A stretch of 64,000 nucleotides of DNA from the NCBI GenBank assembly GCA_963773765.1, contig CAVZCC010000010.1, positions 1-64,000 on the forward strand, given 5' to 3'. Both the position numbers and the translations under genes were made by a program. Positions 8,876 through 17,227 of this stretch are shown here, in pieces. Origin of the DNA: CAVZCC01 sp963773765 (lineage in GTDB: Bacteria > Actinomycetota > Acidimicrobiia > Acidimicrobiales > Microtrichaceae). The notes beneath the pieces are model-generated. The model did not search any database, was not told the DNA's origin, and saw only the letters and a list, made by a program, of their open reading frames with translations. The stretch's first letter is position 1. Each line of letters opens with the position of its first letter.

Positions 8876-9898
8876 TCAGCCCGGTGGTGGATCCCCAGCC
8901 GGATCACCGCTGCTCCCGGGCACCGGGCCGGGGACACCGAACTGGCCCATGGCCCGGGCCATGGTGGCCAGCGGCACGCCGTTGGACTCGAAGGAGCGGA
9001 TCACCCGGCGCCGGAACTCCCGCTCGACGGGCCACTGGCTGGCCGGCTCGGTGTCGCAGATGACCCGGAGGGTGACGCCGGTGGCGTCCATCAGGTGCAC
9101 GCCCAGCACGTCGGGCTCCCCGGTCACCTTGTCGGACCAGGCGGCGTCGTTGTGCAGCTCGTGGCCCACCTGCTCCAGGAGCGAGCAGGCCAGGTCCACG
9201 TCGGCGTCCGGGCTCACCACGACGTCGACCACCGCGCGCGACCAGCTCTGGCTCTTGTTGCCGACCCGGACGATCTCGCCGTTGGCCACGTGCCACACGG
9301 TGCCGTTCTGGTCCCGCAGCCGCGTCGACCGGAGCGTGACCCGCTCGACGGTCCCCACCGCGGGCGGTCCGGCGTCGATGACGTCGCCCACCCCGTAGCG
9401 GTCCTCCACCAGGATGAACCAGCCGGCCAGCACGTCGCGCACCAGGTTCTGGGCCCCGAAGCCCAGTGCCACGCCCACCACGCCGGCCGATGCCAGCAGT
9501 GCGGTCAGGCTGAGGCCCAGCACGGCGAGGATCGCGGTGCTGGCCAGCAGGACCACCGTGGCGGTGGCGATCGACCGGGCGATGGTGGAGATGGTGGCGG
9601 CGCGGGCCTCGGACCGGCCCGAGGCGTCCGTGCGGCGCAGGGTGCTGGGCACGAACCCGCCGATGCGGTCGGCGTTGTCCGCCATGCGGTCGCCGGTGCG
9701 CTGGATCAACGTGCGCAGGACCTGGTTCAGGATCCAGGCCGCCAGCAGGATGAAGCCGACCTTGAGCGGCTTCTCGCTCAGCCAGCCCACCACCCGGGCC
9801 AGCGTCTCGTTGCCGGTGGCGTCGTAGACCGGGTCGCAGGCCCAGCCGGTGGTCTCGTCACAGAAGCTGGGGACCCCGGACTGCAGGAGGGCTGTCAC
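8876..9898 (-). CDS. Small-conductance mechanosensitive channel (MscS family)
   Basis: 340 residues from the GTG at 9898. One transmembrane helix at about residues 38-55 is followed by two more. The pore-lining TM3 is rich in Ala/Gly (ALLASAGVVGVALGFGAQNLVRDVLAG) and is followed by the beta domain (FILVEDRYGVGDVID and VTLRSTRLRDQNGTVWHV) and the C-terminal vestibule. The family releases solutes on osmotic downshock from the inner membrane. The last 15 residues are Gly/Pro-rich. It is divergent from the GGDEF-EAL gene across 239 bp in which I see no clear site. Confidence 0.9.
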   Translation of the reverse strand: MTALLQSGVPSFCDETTGWACDPVYDATGNETLARVVGWLSEKPLKVGFILLAAWILNQVLRTLIQRTGDRMADNADRIGGFVPSTLRRTDASGRSEARAATISTIARSIATATVVLLASTAILAVLGLSLTALLASAGVVGVALGFGAQNLVRDVLAGWFILVEDRYGVGDVIDAGPPAVGTVERVTLRSTRLRDQNGTVWHVANGEIVRVGNKSQSWSRAVVDVVVSPDADVDLACSLLEQVGHELHNDAAWSDKVTGEPDVLGVHLMDATGVTLRVICDTEPASQWPVEREFRRRVIRSFESNGVPLATMARAMGQFGVPGPVPGSSGDPAGDPPPG

Positions 9899-10137
9899 CG
9901 GGCTGATCGTAGTGACCCGTCCCACCGGGCCGGCCGACCACGGCGGCGGCCGGCGGCGCCGCTCCCGGCCACCCACCGATCCGGTCCCGCACTCCGGGTC
10001 GTCGCCCCGGCACCGGCGGGTAGGGTACCGGCGGCCGGAAGCGGGCCCCCTCCCCGGGCACGCGTAGGATCTGCCCGCGGTCCCCGGACCGTCGGTGGCC
10101 GTGCGGCCGCCGATCCGCCCGTTGGAGGACACACGAG

Positions 10138-12594
10138 ATGCCCCGCTGGATCGGTCGCAGACGACACCAGGTCGAACAGGCAGTGCTCCGCACCCGTGAG
10201 GGGTACGACACGGCCCTGTCCGAGGGCGGCGTGGTGCTGTTCCAGCAGGTGGCGCCCGGCGTCGACGGGCACTACGTCTCCACCTCCATGACCGCGACGC
10301 TGGGCTGGGACGCGGGGGCCTTCCGCTCCCCCGGGACCCTCCGCCGCCTGGTGCATCCGGACGACCTGGCCACCTTCCGCCGCATGGTGCCGGTCGGGCC
10401 CGTGATGCCCTCCGCCCCCGCGTTCCCCGCCGGGCCCATCCCCACCCCACCCAACGACGCGGCACCGGTGGACGGTCCCGGGTCACCCGAGGACCCCGGG
10501 ATCGGGCTCGTCACGGCCGGGCCGGGGGCGGACACCGACCCGTGGCTCCGGCTGCCCGATCCTGCCGTGCCGGCCGCGGCCGGACCCGTGATCGACCTCA
10601 CGGACAAGGCCGGGCCCGTCTCGGTGCAGCCGGGCACCCCGGTGCCCGGACCGCCCGTCGCCACGCCGGTCGGCCTCGCCCCCGCCCCGGTGATGGCCGT
10701 GCCCCCGCCGTCCGCGTTCAGCGTGCCGCCCGCGGTCACGCAGGCCCGGGTGGCCGAGGAGCCGGTGATCCGCTTCCTCACCCCCGACGGCTCCTACCGG
10801 GAGATGCTGGTCCGGTTGTCCCCCATCTCGCCCGACGAGCCCGTGCGCGGCGCGCTGGTGGACGTGAGCCTGACCGAGGCCGACCGGGTGGTGCAGCGCC
10901 GGTTCGCGGAGATGGTGGACCACGCCGCGCACGGCCACCTCGTGCTCGAGTTCCTGGACGACCGTGACCCGTCCACCCTGGTGGTCCGGGCCGCCAACCG
11001 GTCCGCCCGTCGCCTGTTCAACCTGGAGCGGACCGAGGTGGACGGCACCCCGCTGGGCGCGGTGTTCGGTGAGTCCTCCGCCCAGCTGTTCCGCTCCGCG
11101 CTGTTCGACGTGGCCCACACCGGCGAGGCGCTGACCGCGGAGCGGCTGACCTTCATGGAGGTCCCCGGCACCTACGTGGACCTCCGGGTCGACCGGCTGG
11201 GTGACGGCACGCTGGGCGTGTCCATCGAGGACGTCACCCGCACCGTCGCGGTGGAGGAGCGGCTCCGGCACCAGGCCAGCCACGACCACCTCACGGGCCT
11301 GCCCAACCGGGCCCTGCTGGACGAGCGGCTCTCCGTGGTCACCTCCGGGCTGCCCACCGACACCTTCGTCAGCCTGCTGCTCATCGACGTGGAGGGCCTG
11401 CGGGAGGTCAACAGCCGCTACGGGCACCACATCGGCGACCAGCTCCTGGTGGAGCTGGGCCGACGCCTGGTGCGGGAGATCCCGGGGTGCGAGATCGTGT
11501 CGCGCATCGGCGGCGACGAGTTCGCCATCCTCACCCTGCCCTCCTCCACGGTGGAGGAGGCGACCGGCCGGGCCCGGGCGGTGCAGGAGTCCCTGGACCG
11601 TCCCATCGACCTGGACGGTGACGCCCACTCCATGACGGTCCGCATCGGTGTGGCCGTGGCCCCGCTGCACGGCGACGACCCCCGCACCCTCATGCGCAGC
11701 GCCGACAGCGCGCTGCAGCAGGCCCGGGCCGACGCCCGGCCGCTGGCCGTGTACGACCCGGGTGCCGAGCGCACCTCGATCCGCCGCCTCGGCCTGCTCA
11801 CCGAGCTGCGCCAGGGACTGGCCAACCAGGAGCTGGAGCTCCGGTACCAGCCCCTGGTGGAGCTGCGCACCGGCCGCGTGACCAAGGTGGAGGCCCTCCT
11901 GCGCTGGCAGCGGGAGGACGGCGGCGCCCGCCTGCCGGTGGAGTTCCTGGAGCTGGCCGAGCAGTCGGGCCTGATCCAGCCCCTCACCCGCTGGGTGCTG
12001 GGCGAGGCGGCCCGCACCGCCGGGCGCCTGTCGCGCCCGGAGGGCAACACGATCGTGAGCGCCAACCTCTCGTTGCGCAACCTGTACGACGCGGAGCTGC
12101 TGAGCTTCCTCGACCTCCTGGCCACCTCCGGCGAGCTGCAGACGGACCTGGTGGAGATCGAGATCAGCGAGACCGAGCTGATGGACGACCCCATCCGGGC
12201 CCAGGACGTGGTGGCCCACCTGGCCGCCCTGGGCCTCCGGGTGGTCGTGGACGACTTCGGCACCGGTTACACGTCGCTGTCCACCATGTCGGGACTGGCC
12301 GTGAGCGGACTCAAGATCGACCGCGGCTTCATCACCACGCTCAGCTCGGTGCCCTCCGACGCCGCCGTGGTCCGGTCCACCATCGACCTGGCCCACCAGC
12401 TGGACCTCACCGTCACGGCCGAGGGCGTGGCGGACGCCGCCACCCTGGCCCTGCTGACCGAGATGGGTTGTGACTTCGCGCAGGGGTTCCACCTGTCCGA
12501 GCCCGTCTCGTTCGACACCCTGCCCCGGCGGGTGTCGGAGTTGGAACACGCCCTGCAGGGCTGGGTCGGCTCCAGCGACGTCCTGTTGGACTGA
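10138..12594 (+). CDS. PAS-GGDEF-EAL cyclic-di-GMP enzyme
   Basis: 818 residues, ATG at 10138 after GGAGGACACACGAG. The N-terminus resembles a PAS fold interrupted by a Pro-rich low-complexity stretch at about residues 85-200, then a second PAS-like sensor at about 260-370. The GGDEF domain has an intact signature at residues 458-462 (RIGGDEFAIL). The EAL domain has EALLRW from residue 585, the Asn of SANLS, EISETE, DDFGTGYTSL, the Lys of LKIDRGF and AEGVAD. The last differs from the usual EGVE by lacking the second Glu. No transmembrane segment is visible, so it is probably cytoplasmic. It could make or break c-di-GMP; which activity dominates cannot be told. Confidence 0.9.
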   Translation: MPRWIGRRRHQVEQAVLRTREGYDTALSEGGVVLFQQVAPGVDGHYVSTSMTATLGWDAGAFRSPGTLRRLVHPDDLATFRRMVPVGPVMPSAPAFPAGPIPTPPNDAAPVDGPGSPEDPGIGLVTAGPGADTDPWLRLPDPAVPAAAGPVIDLTDKAGPVSVQPGTPVPGPPVATPVGLAPAPVMAVPPPSAFSVPPAVTQARVAEEPVIRFLTPDGSYREMLVRLSPISPDEPVRGALVDVSLTEADRVVQRRFAEMVDHAAHGHLVLEFLDDRDPSTLVVRAANRSARRLFNLERTEVDGTPLGAVFGESSAQLFRSALFDVAHTGEALTAERLTFMEVPGTYVDLRVDRLGDGTLGVSIEDVTRTVAVEERLRHQASHDHLTGLPNRALLDERLSVVTSGLPTDTFVSLLLIDVEGLREVNSRYGHHIGDQLLVELGRRLVREIPGCEIVSRIGGDEFAILTLPSSTVEEATGRARAVQESLDRPIDLDGDAHSMTVRIGVAVAPLHGDDPRTLMRSADSALQQARADARPLAVYDPGAERTSIRRLGLLTELRQGLANQELELRYQPLVELRTGRVTKVEALLRWQREDGGARLPVEFLELAEQSGLIQPLTRWVLGEAARTAGRLSRPEGNTIVSANLSLRNLYDAELLSFLDLLATSGELQTDLVEIEISETELMDDPIRAQDVVAHLAALGLRVVVDDFGTGYTSLSTMSGLAVSGLKIDRGFITTLSSVPSDAAVVRSTIDLAHQLDLTVTAEGVADAATLALLTEMGCDFAQGFHLSEPVSFDTLPRRVSELEHALQGWVGSSDVLLD

Positions 12595-12652
12595 CCCTCC
12601 GTCGCCGCGGCCGGGCACCGTAGGATCCGGCGGGCCGGGACCGGGGGGACGC

Positions 12653-13411
12653 GTGTTCAACGACATCGACATCATGGAGGACCCCGCCGCGGTGGCCGCC
12701 GCCGCGCTGGCCGCAGTGGGACTGGTGGCGTGCCTCGCCGGGCTGGTCCGCCGGGGCCGCACGCAGGACCGCGCTGCGGTGCCGCCGGAGCCGGGCCTGG
12801 CCTGGTGGCGGGCCGGGTCCTACTTCTGCCTGTGCGTGCTGGTGGCCTGGGCCACCGGTGCGCTGTCGACCATCAGCCCGGCGGACACGTTCACCAACAC
12901 CACGGACCGGTCCGCCGGGGCGTGGTGGGCGTTCACCCTGGCGTGCGTGGCGGTGGAACTGGTGGCGTACTGGGTGGTCTGGCCCCGGGGCACCTACACC
13001 CTGGACCGCCCGCTGGACCTGGGGTGGCAGGTGCCGTTCGGCCTGGCCTGGGGCATCTGCCAGGGCCTCCTGTTCCTGTCCATCCAGTTCGCCGCGTCGG
13101 CCCTGGACGTGGGTGACCTGGTGGCCGGCATCCTGGCCTTCGTGGCCATCGCCACGTTCCAGGGCCTGTGGCACGGCCTCTACTGGGACCGCTACGTGGC
13201 ACCGGAGCACAACGACCCGGCCTGGAACCTGCCGAAGGTCCTGTGCTGCCACGTGCCCAACCTGGCGATCACCCTGACGTACCTGTTCGTGGTGGGCAAC
13301 GAGGTGATGTTCGTGGCCTTCCAGACCATCGCCCTGCTCGGGTCCACCATCTTCATGCGCTTCCCGCGCTACCCGGCCCGCTCCTCCGCCGTGGCCGTGG
13401 CCCAGCGGTAG
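12653..13411 (+). CDS. Multi-pass membrane protein of unknown function
   Basis: 252 residues from the GTG at 12653. Hydrophobic segments near residues 12-27, 55-70, 85-103, 120-140, 145-165 and 195-235 predict about six to seven membrane spans, with loops rich in Trp and Tyr (QGLWHGLYWDRYVAPEHND). No cofactor or catalytic motif and no family is recognised. It starts 58 bp after the GGDEF-EAL gene on the same strand and may be cotranscribed. Its 3' end overlaps the tail of the convergent acyl-CoA ligase by about 43 bp. Confidence 0.65.
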   Translation: MFNDIDIMEDPAAVAAAALAAVGLVACLAGLVRRGRTQDRAAVPPEPGLAWWRAGSYFCLCVLVAWATGALSTISPADTFTNTTDRSAGAWWAFTLACVAVELVAYWVVWPRGTYTLDRPLDLGWQVPFGLAWGICQGLLFLSIQFAASALDVGDLVAGILAFVAIATFQGLWHGLYWDRYVAPEHNDPAWNLPKVLCCHVPNLAITLTYLFVVGNEVMFVAFQTIALLGSTIFMRFPRYPARSSAVAVAQR

Positions 13412-15030
13412 TCGGCCTTGCCGTTGGGGCCGCGCCGGATGCGGTCCACCACCACCAACCGCTTGGGGCACTTGTAGCCGGCCAGGTGCTCCTTGGTGTG
13501 GGCGATGATCCCGGACCGGAGCTCGTCGGAGTCGGCCCGGCCCTCGGTCAGCGCCACCACGCCGGTGACCGACTGGCCCCACCGCTCGTCGGGCAGGCCC
13601 ACCACGTTGGCGTCCTGGACCGCGGGGTGGAGCTTGAGCGCCTCCTCCACCTCCTCCGGGTAGACCTTCTCCCCCGCCGTGTTGATGCACACCGAGCCGC
13701 GCCCCAGCAGGCGGATGGTGCCGTCCTCCTCCACGGTGGCGAAGTCGCCGGGGACGGACCACACCCGCCCCCCGAAGGTCCGGAACGTGCCCGCGGTCTT
13801 GTCGGGGTCCTTGTAGTAGCCGATGGGGATGGGCCCGCCCACGGCCAGCATGCCGACCACCCCGGAGCCGGGGGCGACCTCCCGGCCGTCGTCGGTGAAC
13901 ACCCGGGCGTGCTCCCCCAGCCGGAAGCTGGCCGTGGAGGCCGACCGGCCCCGCTTGGCCACGGAGTTGCCGAACCCCACGCCCTCCGACGAACCCAGCA
14001 GGTCCGCCAGGACGGCGTCGCACCACTCCAGCAGTGCGTCCTTGACCGGCTGGGACCAGATCACCCCGGAACTGACGACCATGCGCAGGGAGGACAGGTC
14101 GTAGGGGCGGCCCGCGGCCGCGGCCCGTTCCAGCGCGGTGAGGATCGGCTTGGCGAAGGCGTCGCCGACGATCGTCAACTGGTTGACCTCCCGGTCCTGG
14201 ACCGTGGCACACAGCTCGTCGGCGTCCAGGCTGTGGTCGGTGAGCGTGATGATGCAGCCGCCGGCGCACAGCACCCCGATGGACGCGATGGCCGACGTGC
14301 CGTGCATCAGCGGTGCGGCGGGCAGCAGGCGCACCGCGCGGCCCATGTCGTGGAAGGTGCGGGCCGCGGCGGCGAAGCCCTCGGGCGTGGTGGGCACGTC
14401 GGCCTTGATGGCCCGGAACGTGGGCGCGGCGGCACCCATGAGGCTGCGGTGGGGCCACATGACGCCCTTGGGCATGCCCGTGGTCCCGCCGGTGTAGAGG
14501 AACCAGAGGTCCTCGGGCGACCGGTCGGTCCGGGCCAGGGGCGAGGCCGCGGCCAGGGCGTCCTCGTAGTCCACCGCCCAGTCCGGCACCGGGTGCTCCC
14601 CGGACCCGCCGACGCACAGCACGGTGCGGATGAGCGGGAGGTCCCCGCGGACGTGGTCCAGGCGCCCGACCAGCTCGGCCGACACCACCACCGCCTCGGC
14701 GTCGGAGTTCTCCAGCAGGTAGTGGAGCTCCTGTTCCAGGTAGCGGTAGTTGACGTTGACGGGCACGCACCGGGCCTTGAACGACCCGAAGGTGGCCTCC
14801 AGGTACTCGTTCCCGTTGTAGAGGTAGAAGGCGACCTTGGCGTCCGGGCCCAGGCCGGCCGCGGCCAGGTGGCCGGCCACCCGCGCCGCCCGCTCGTCGA
14901 ACTCGCGCCAGGTCCGCTCCACCGCGCCGTGCACCAGTGCGGGCCGGTCGGGGATCTCGTCCGCGACGGCCTCCCACGCCGTGGCCAGGCCCATGGTCGG
15001 GGACATCCTCGGGGACTCCGTCGCGCTCAC
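13369..15030 (-). CDS. Acyl-CoA synthetase (FadD-type, FadD19/FadD17-like)
   Basis: 553 residues. The GTG at 15030 has GGAGGAAC immediately before it, which fixes the start. This adenylate-forming enzyme activates a carboxylic acid with ATP and CoA. The P-loop is YTGGTTGMPKGVMW, the A5 region is LLGSSEGVG, and the A8 region is RLLGRGSVCINTAGEKVYPEEVE. The C-terminal catalytic Lys is probably in GPNGKADY. The opening MGLATAWEAVADEIPDRPAL matches the subgroup that activates steroid side chains or long fatty acids in actinobacteria; the substrate here is inference. It lies head to head with a CoA-transferase-like gene. Confidence 0.88.
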   Translation of the reverse strand: MSATESPRMSPTMGLATAWEAVADEIPDRPALVHGAVERTWREFDERAARVAGHLAAAGLGPDAKVAFYLYNGNEYLEATFGSFKARCVPVNVNYRYLEQELHYLLENSDAEAVVVSAELVGRLDHVRGDLPLIRTVLCVGGSGEHPVPDWAVDYEDALAAASPLARTDRSPEDLWFLYTGGTTGMPKGVMWPHRSLMGAAAPTFRAIKADVPTTPEGFAAAARTFHDMGRAVRLLPAAPLMHGTSAIASIGVLCAGGCIITLTDHSLDADELCATVQDREVNQLTIVGDAFAKPILTALERAAAAGRPYDLSSLRMVVSSGVIWSQPVKDALLEWCDAVLADLLGSSEGVGFGNSVAKRGRSASTASFRLGEHARVFTDDGREVAPGSGVVGMLAVGGPIPIGYYKDPDKTAGTFRTFGGRVWSVPGDFATVEEDGTIRLLGRGSVCINTAGEKVYPEEVEEALKLHPAVQDANVVGLPDERWGQSVTGVVALTEGRADSDELRSGIIAHTKEHLAGYKCPKRLVVVDRIRRGPNGKADYRWATATAEERAG

Positions 15031-15136
15031 CGTTCCTCCGTCGTCATCGCCGGACCTCCGACCGCACCGGAACACCGGCACGTTCCTTCGCAGGCGCACT
15101 ACTGTCCCATCGCCCGCTCGATCAGAAGGAGCCACC

Positions 15137-16438
15137 ATGCCCGCCCGCAGGGTCGACTCGCCAGCCGAAGCCGCGTCCTTCATCAACCCCGCCGACTCGG
15201 TGGCCATCGGGCTCGGCCCGGCCCACCCCGTCGGCCTGCTCCACGCCCTGGGCGAGCGGGACGACTGGGTCGACCTGCAGCTCTTCGGTGCGCTCCTCAC
15301 CGACCTCTACTCCATCTTCACCAAGCCCGGCGTGCACTACCGCAGCGGGTTCTTCGGCCCGGCCGAGCGGTTCCTGCGCGACAGCGGTGGCGACATCGAG
15401 TACGTGCCGGCCGACTTCCGCCGCTTCGGACCCATCGTCGAGGCCCTGGCCCCCCGGGTGATGGCCACCGCCTGCGCCCCGCCCGACGCGGACGGCTACT
15501 GCAGCATGTCCCTGCACGCAGGCGCGACCATCGACGAGCTCCACCGCTGCGGCAACGACCCCGACCGGGTGCTGATCGTGGAGTACAACGAGAACTACCC
15601 CCGCACCTACGGCCTGCCCCCCGACCACATGCACCGGCTCCACCTGAACGAGATCGACGTGCTGGTGGAGACCGATGCCACGCCGATCAACCTGGCGGAC
15701 GCCGCGCCCAGCGACGCCGACCGGGCCATCGCCGAGCACGCCCGCCGCTACATCCACGACGGCTCCACGCTGCAGACGGGCATCGGGGCCATCCCGTCGC
15801 TCATCGCCACCCTGCTGGCCGAGGGACCCGGCGGCGGCTACGGCGTCCACTCCGAGATGTTCACCACCGGGCTGATGAAGCTGCACCAGGCCGGCAAGAT
15901 CACCAACAGCCACAAGGGCGAGTTCGACGGGTTCTCGGTGACCACCTTCGCGGCCGGCACGCCGGAGCTCTACACCTGGCTCGACGAGAACGACGCGGTC
16001 CGGTTCCTGCCCGTCAACATCGTCAACGATGCCCGGTACATCGCCAGGAACCACGACTTCGTGTCCATCAACGGTGCCACCGCGGTCGACCTCTACGGCC
16101 AGGTGGCGGCGGACACCATCGGCGGGCGCCAGCACTCCGGCACCGGCGGGCACGAGGACTTCCTGGCCGGCGCCGGCCTGGAGCTGGACGACCGGTCACT
16201 GCTGTGCCTCCGGTCCAGCACGGTGCAGAGCGAGGGCCGCGTGTCGCGCATCGTGGGGAACCTGGCCCCGCAGATGCTGGTCACCACACCCCGCCACCAG
16301 ATCGACGTCGTCATCACCGAGTTCGGTGCCGCCGAGCTGAAGGGCCGCACCGTCCGGGAGCGGGCCGAGCTGCTCATCGACGTCGCGCACCCCGACTTCC
16401 GCGACGAGCTGCGTGACGCCGCCACCCGCATGGGCTGA
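15137..16438 (+). CDS. Acetyl-CoA hydrolase/4-hydroxybutyrate CoA-transferase family protein
   Basis: 433 residues, ATG at 15137 after AAGGAG. Two Rossmann-like CoA-transferase halves are seen. The first ends about residue 190 with the ENYPRTYG segment. The second has the GIGAIPSLIATLL CoA loop and the conserved Glu of GVHSEMFTTG, which forms the glutamyl-CoA intermediate in this family. GTGGHEDFLAGA and ITEFGAAELKGRTVRERA are further signatures. It moves CoA between small carboxylic acids. It diverges from the acyl-CoA ligase 106 bp away, so both may serve the same catabolic route. Confidence 0.88.
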   Translation: MPARRVDSPAEAASFINPADSVAIGLGPAHPVGLLHALGERDDWVDLQLFGALLTDLYSIFTKPGVHYRSGFFGPAERFLRDSGGDIEYVPADFRRFGPIVEALAPRVMATACAPPDADGYCSMSLHAGATIDELHRCGNDPDRVLIVEYNENYPRTYGLPPDHMHRLHLNEIDVLVETDATPINLADAAPSDADRAIAEHARRYIHDGSTLQTGIGAIPSLIATLLAEGPGGGYGVHSEMFTTGLMKLHQAGKITNSHKGEFDGFSVTTFAAGTPELYTWLDENDAVRFLPVNIVNDARYIARNHDFVSINGATAVDLYGQVAADTIGGRQHSGTGGHEDFLAGAGLELDDRSLLCLRSSTVQSEGRVSRIVGNLAPQMLVTTPRHQIDVVITEFGAAELKGRTVRERAELLIDVAHPDFRDELRDAATRMG

Positions 16439-16451
16439 GCCCGTCAGGACC

Positions 16452-16468
16452 CAGCGTTCACGACGCTG
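16452..16468. terminator. Short hairpin between convergent genes
   Basis: CAGCGT (16452-16457) pairs with ACGCTG (16463-16468) around a 5-nt loop, between the stop codons of the CoA-transferase and the lipoprotein gene. It is a weak candidate terminator. Confidence 0.3.
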
Positions 16469-16471
16469 TCC

Positions 16472-17167
16472 CTACGACACCTTGCAGGGTGAGACGTCGA
16501 GCACGGCGGTGGGAACCCCCGCAGCCGTGGGGTCGTTGCACACCGTGGTGAGCTGCGCCTCGTCCACCCTCGTCCACGACCCGGCCGAGGACTTCAGCAG
16601 GTACGCGGCCTCGACCTGTGCCTCGCCGGTGCCCTCCAGGTCGGAACCGGCGGCCCAGCCGTTGCCACAGACGTAGCTCTCCACCGTGGCGGGGGCCAGG
16701 GCCTCGCCGACGGCGGCGGCGGTGCACCGGGCGGCGCCCGGCGCGGTGGTGCTGGTGGAGGAGGAGGCGGCGCTGGTGGTGGTCGACCCGGTGCCGCCAC
16801 ACACCTTGGTGTCCGACCCGGCGGCCTCCTTCAGCCTGGCCTCGGTCTGGGGGCCGAGCTCACCGTCCACGGTGATGCCGGCCGCCTGCTGGAACGACAC
16901 GATGGCCGCGTCGGTCTCGGGGCCGATCTCGCCGTCCTCGGCACCGGCGTAACAGCCGACGGCACGGAGCTCGGCCTGGATCGTGCGGTCGAACAGCACC
17001 CGCTCCGCCGCGGACGCACCGGACGCCGCCGTGGTGGTGGTGGCCTCCTCGGCCGTGGTGGTCGTGGTGGAGGACGAGTCGTCGCTCGAGCACGCCCCCA
17101 GGAGCAGGGTCGCACCGCAGGCGACGGCGGCGGCCAGGGATCGTGCAGGTCGGGACGATGGGCGCAT
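16472..17167 (-). CDS. Lipoprotein with peptidoglycan-binding domain
   Basis: 231 residues from the ATG at 17167. A signal peptide ends in the lipobox LLGAC (Cys at about residue 26), then a Ser/Thr linker. A PG_binding_1-type domain follows at about 55-115 (LRAVGCYAGAEDGEIGPETDAA then FQQAAGITVDGELGPQTEARL), then a second Thr-rich linker. A C-terminal 75-residue module with four Cys ends in SPCKVS. It should sit on the outer face of the membrane and hold the cell wall. No enzyme domain is present. Confidence 0.8.
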   Translation of the reverse strand: MRPSSRPARSLAAAVACGATLLLGACSSDDSSSTTTTTAEEATTTTAASGASAAERVLFDRTIQAELRAVGCYAGAEDGEIGPETDAAIVSFQQAAGITVDGELGPQTEARLKEAAGSDTKVCGGTGSTTTSAASSSTSTTAPGAARCTAAAVGEALAPATVESYVCGNGWAAGSDLEGTGEAQVEAAYLLKSSAGSWTRVDEAQLTTVCNDPTAAGVPTAVLDVSPCKVS

Positions 17168-17227
17168 CCGCCCAGCCTACGGAGCACCGGGACCGGACCG
17201 GCGCACCGGTGCCCCCGTCGGGAACCC

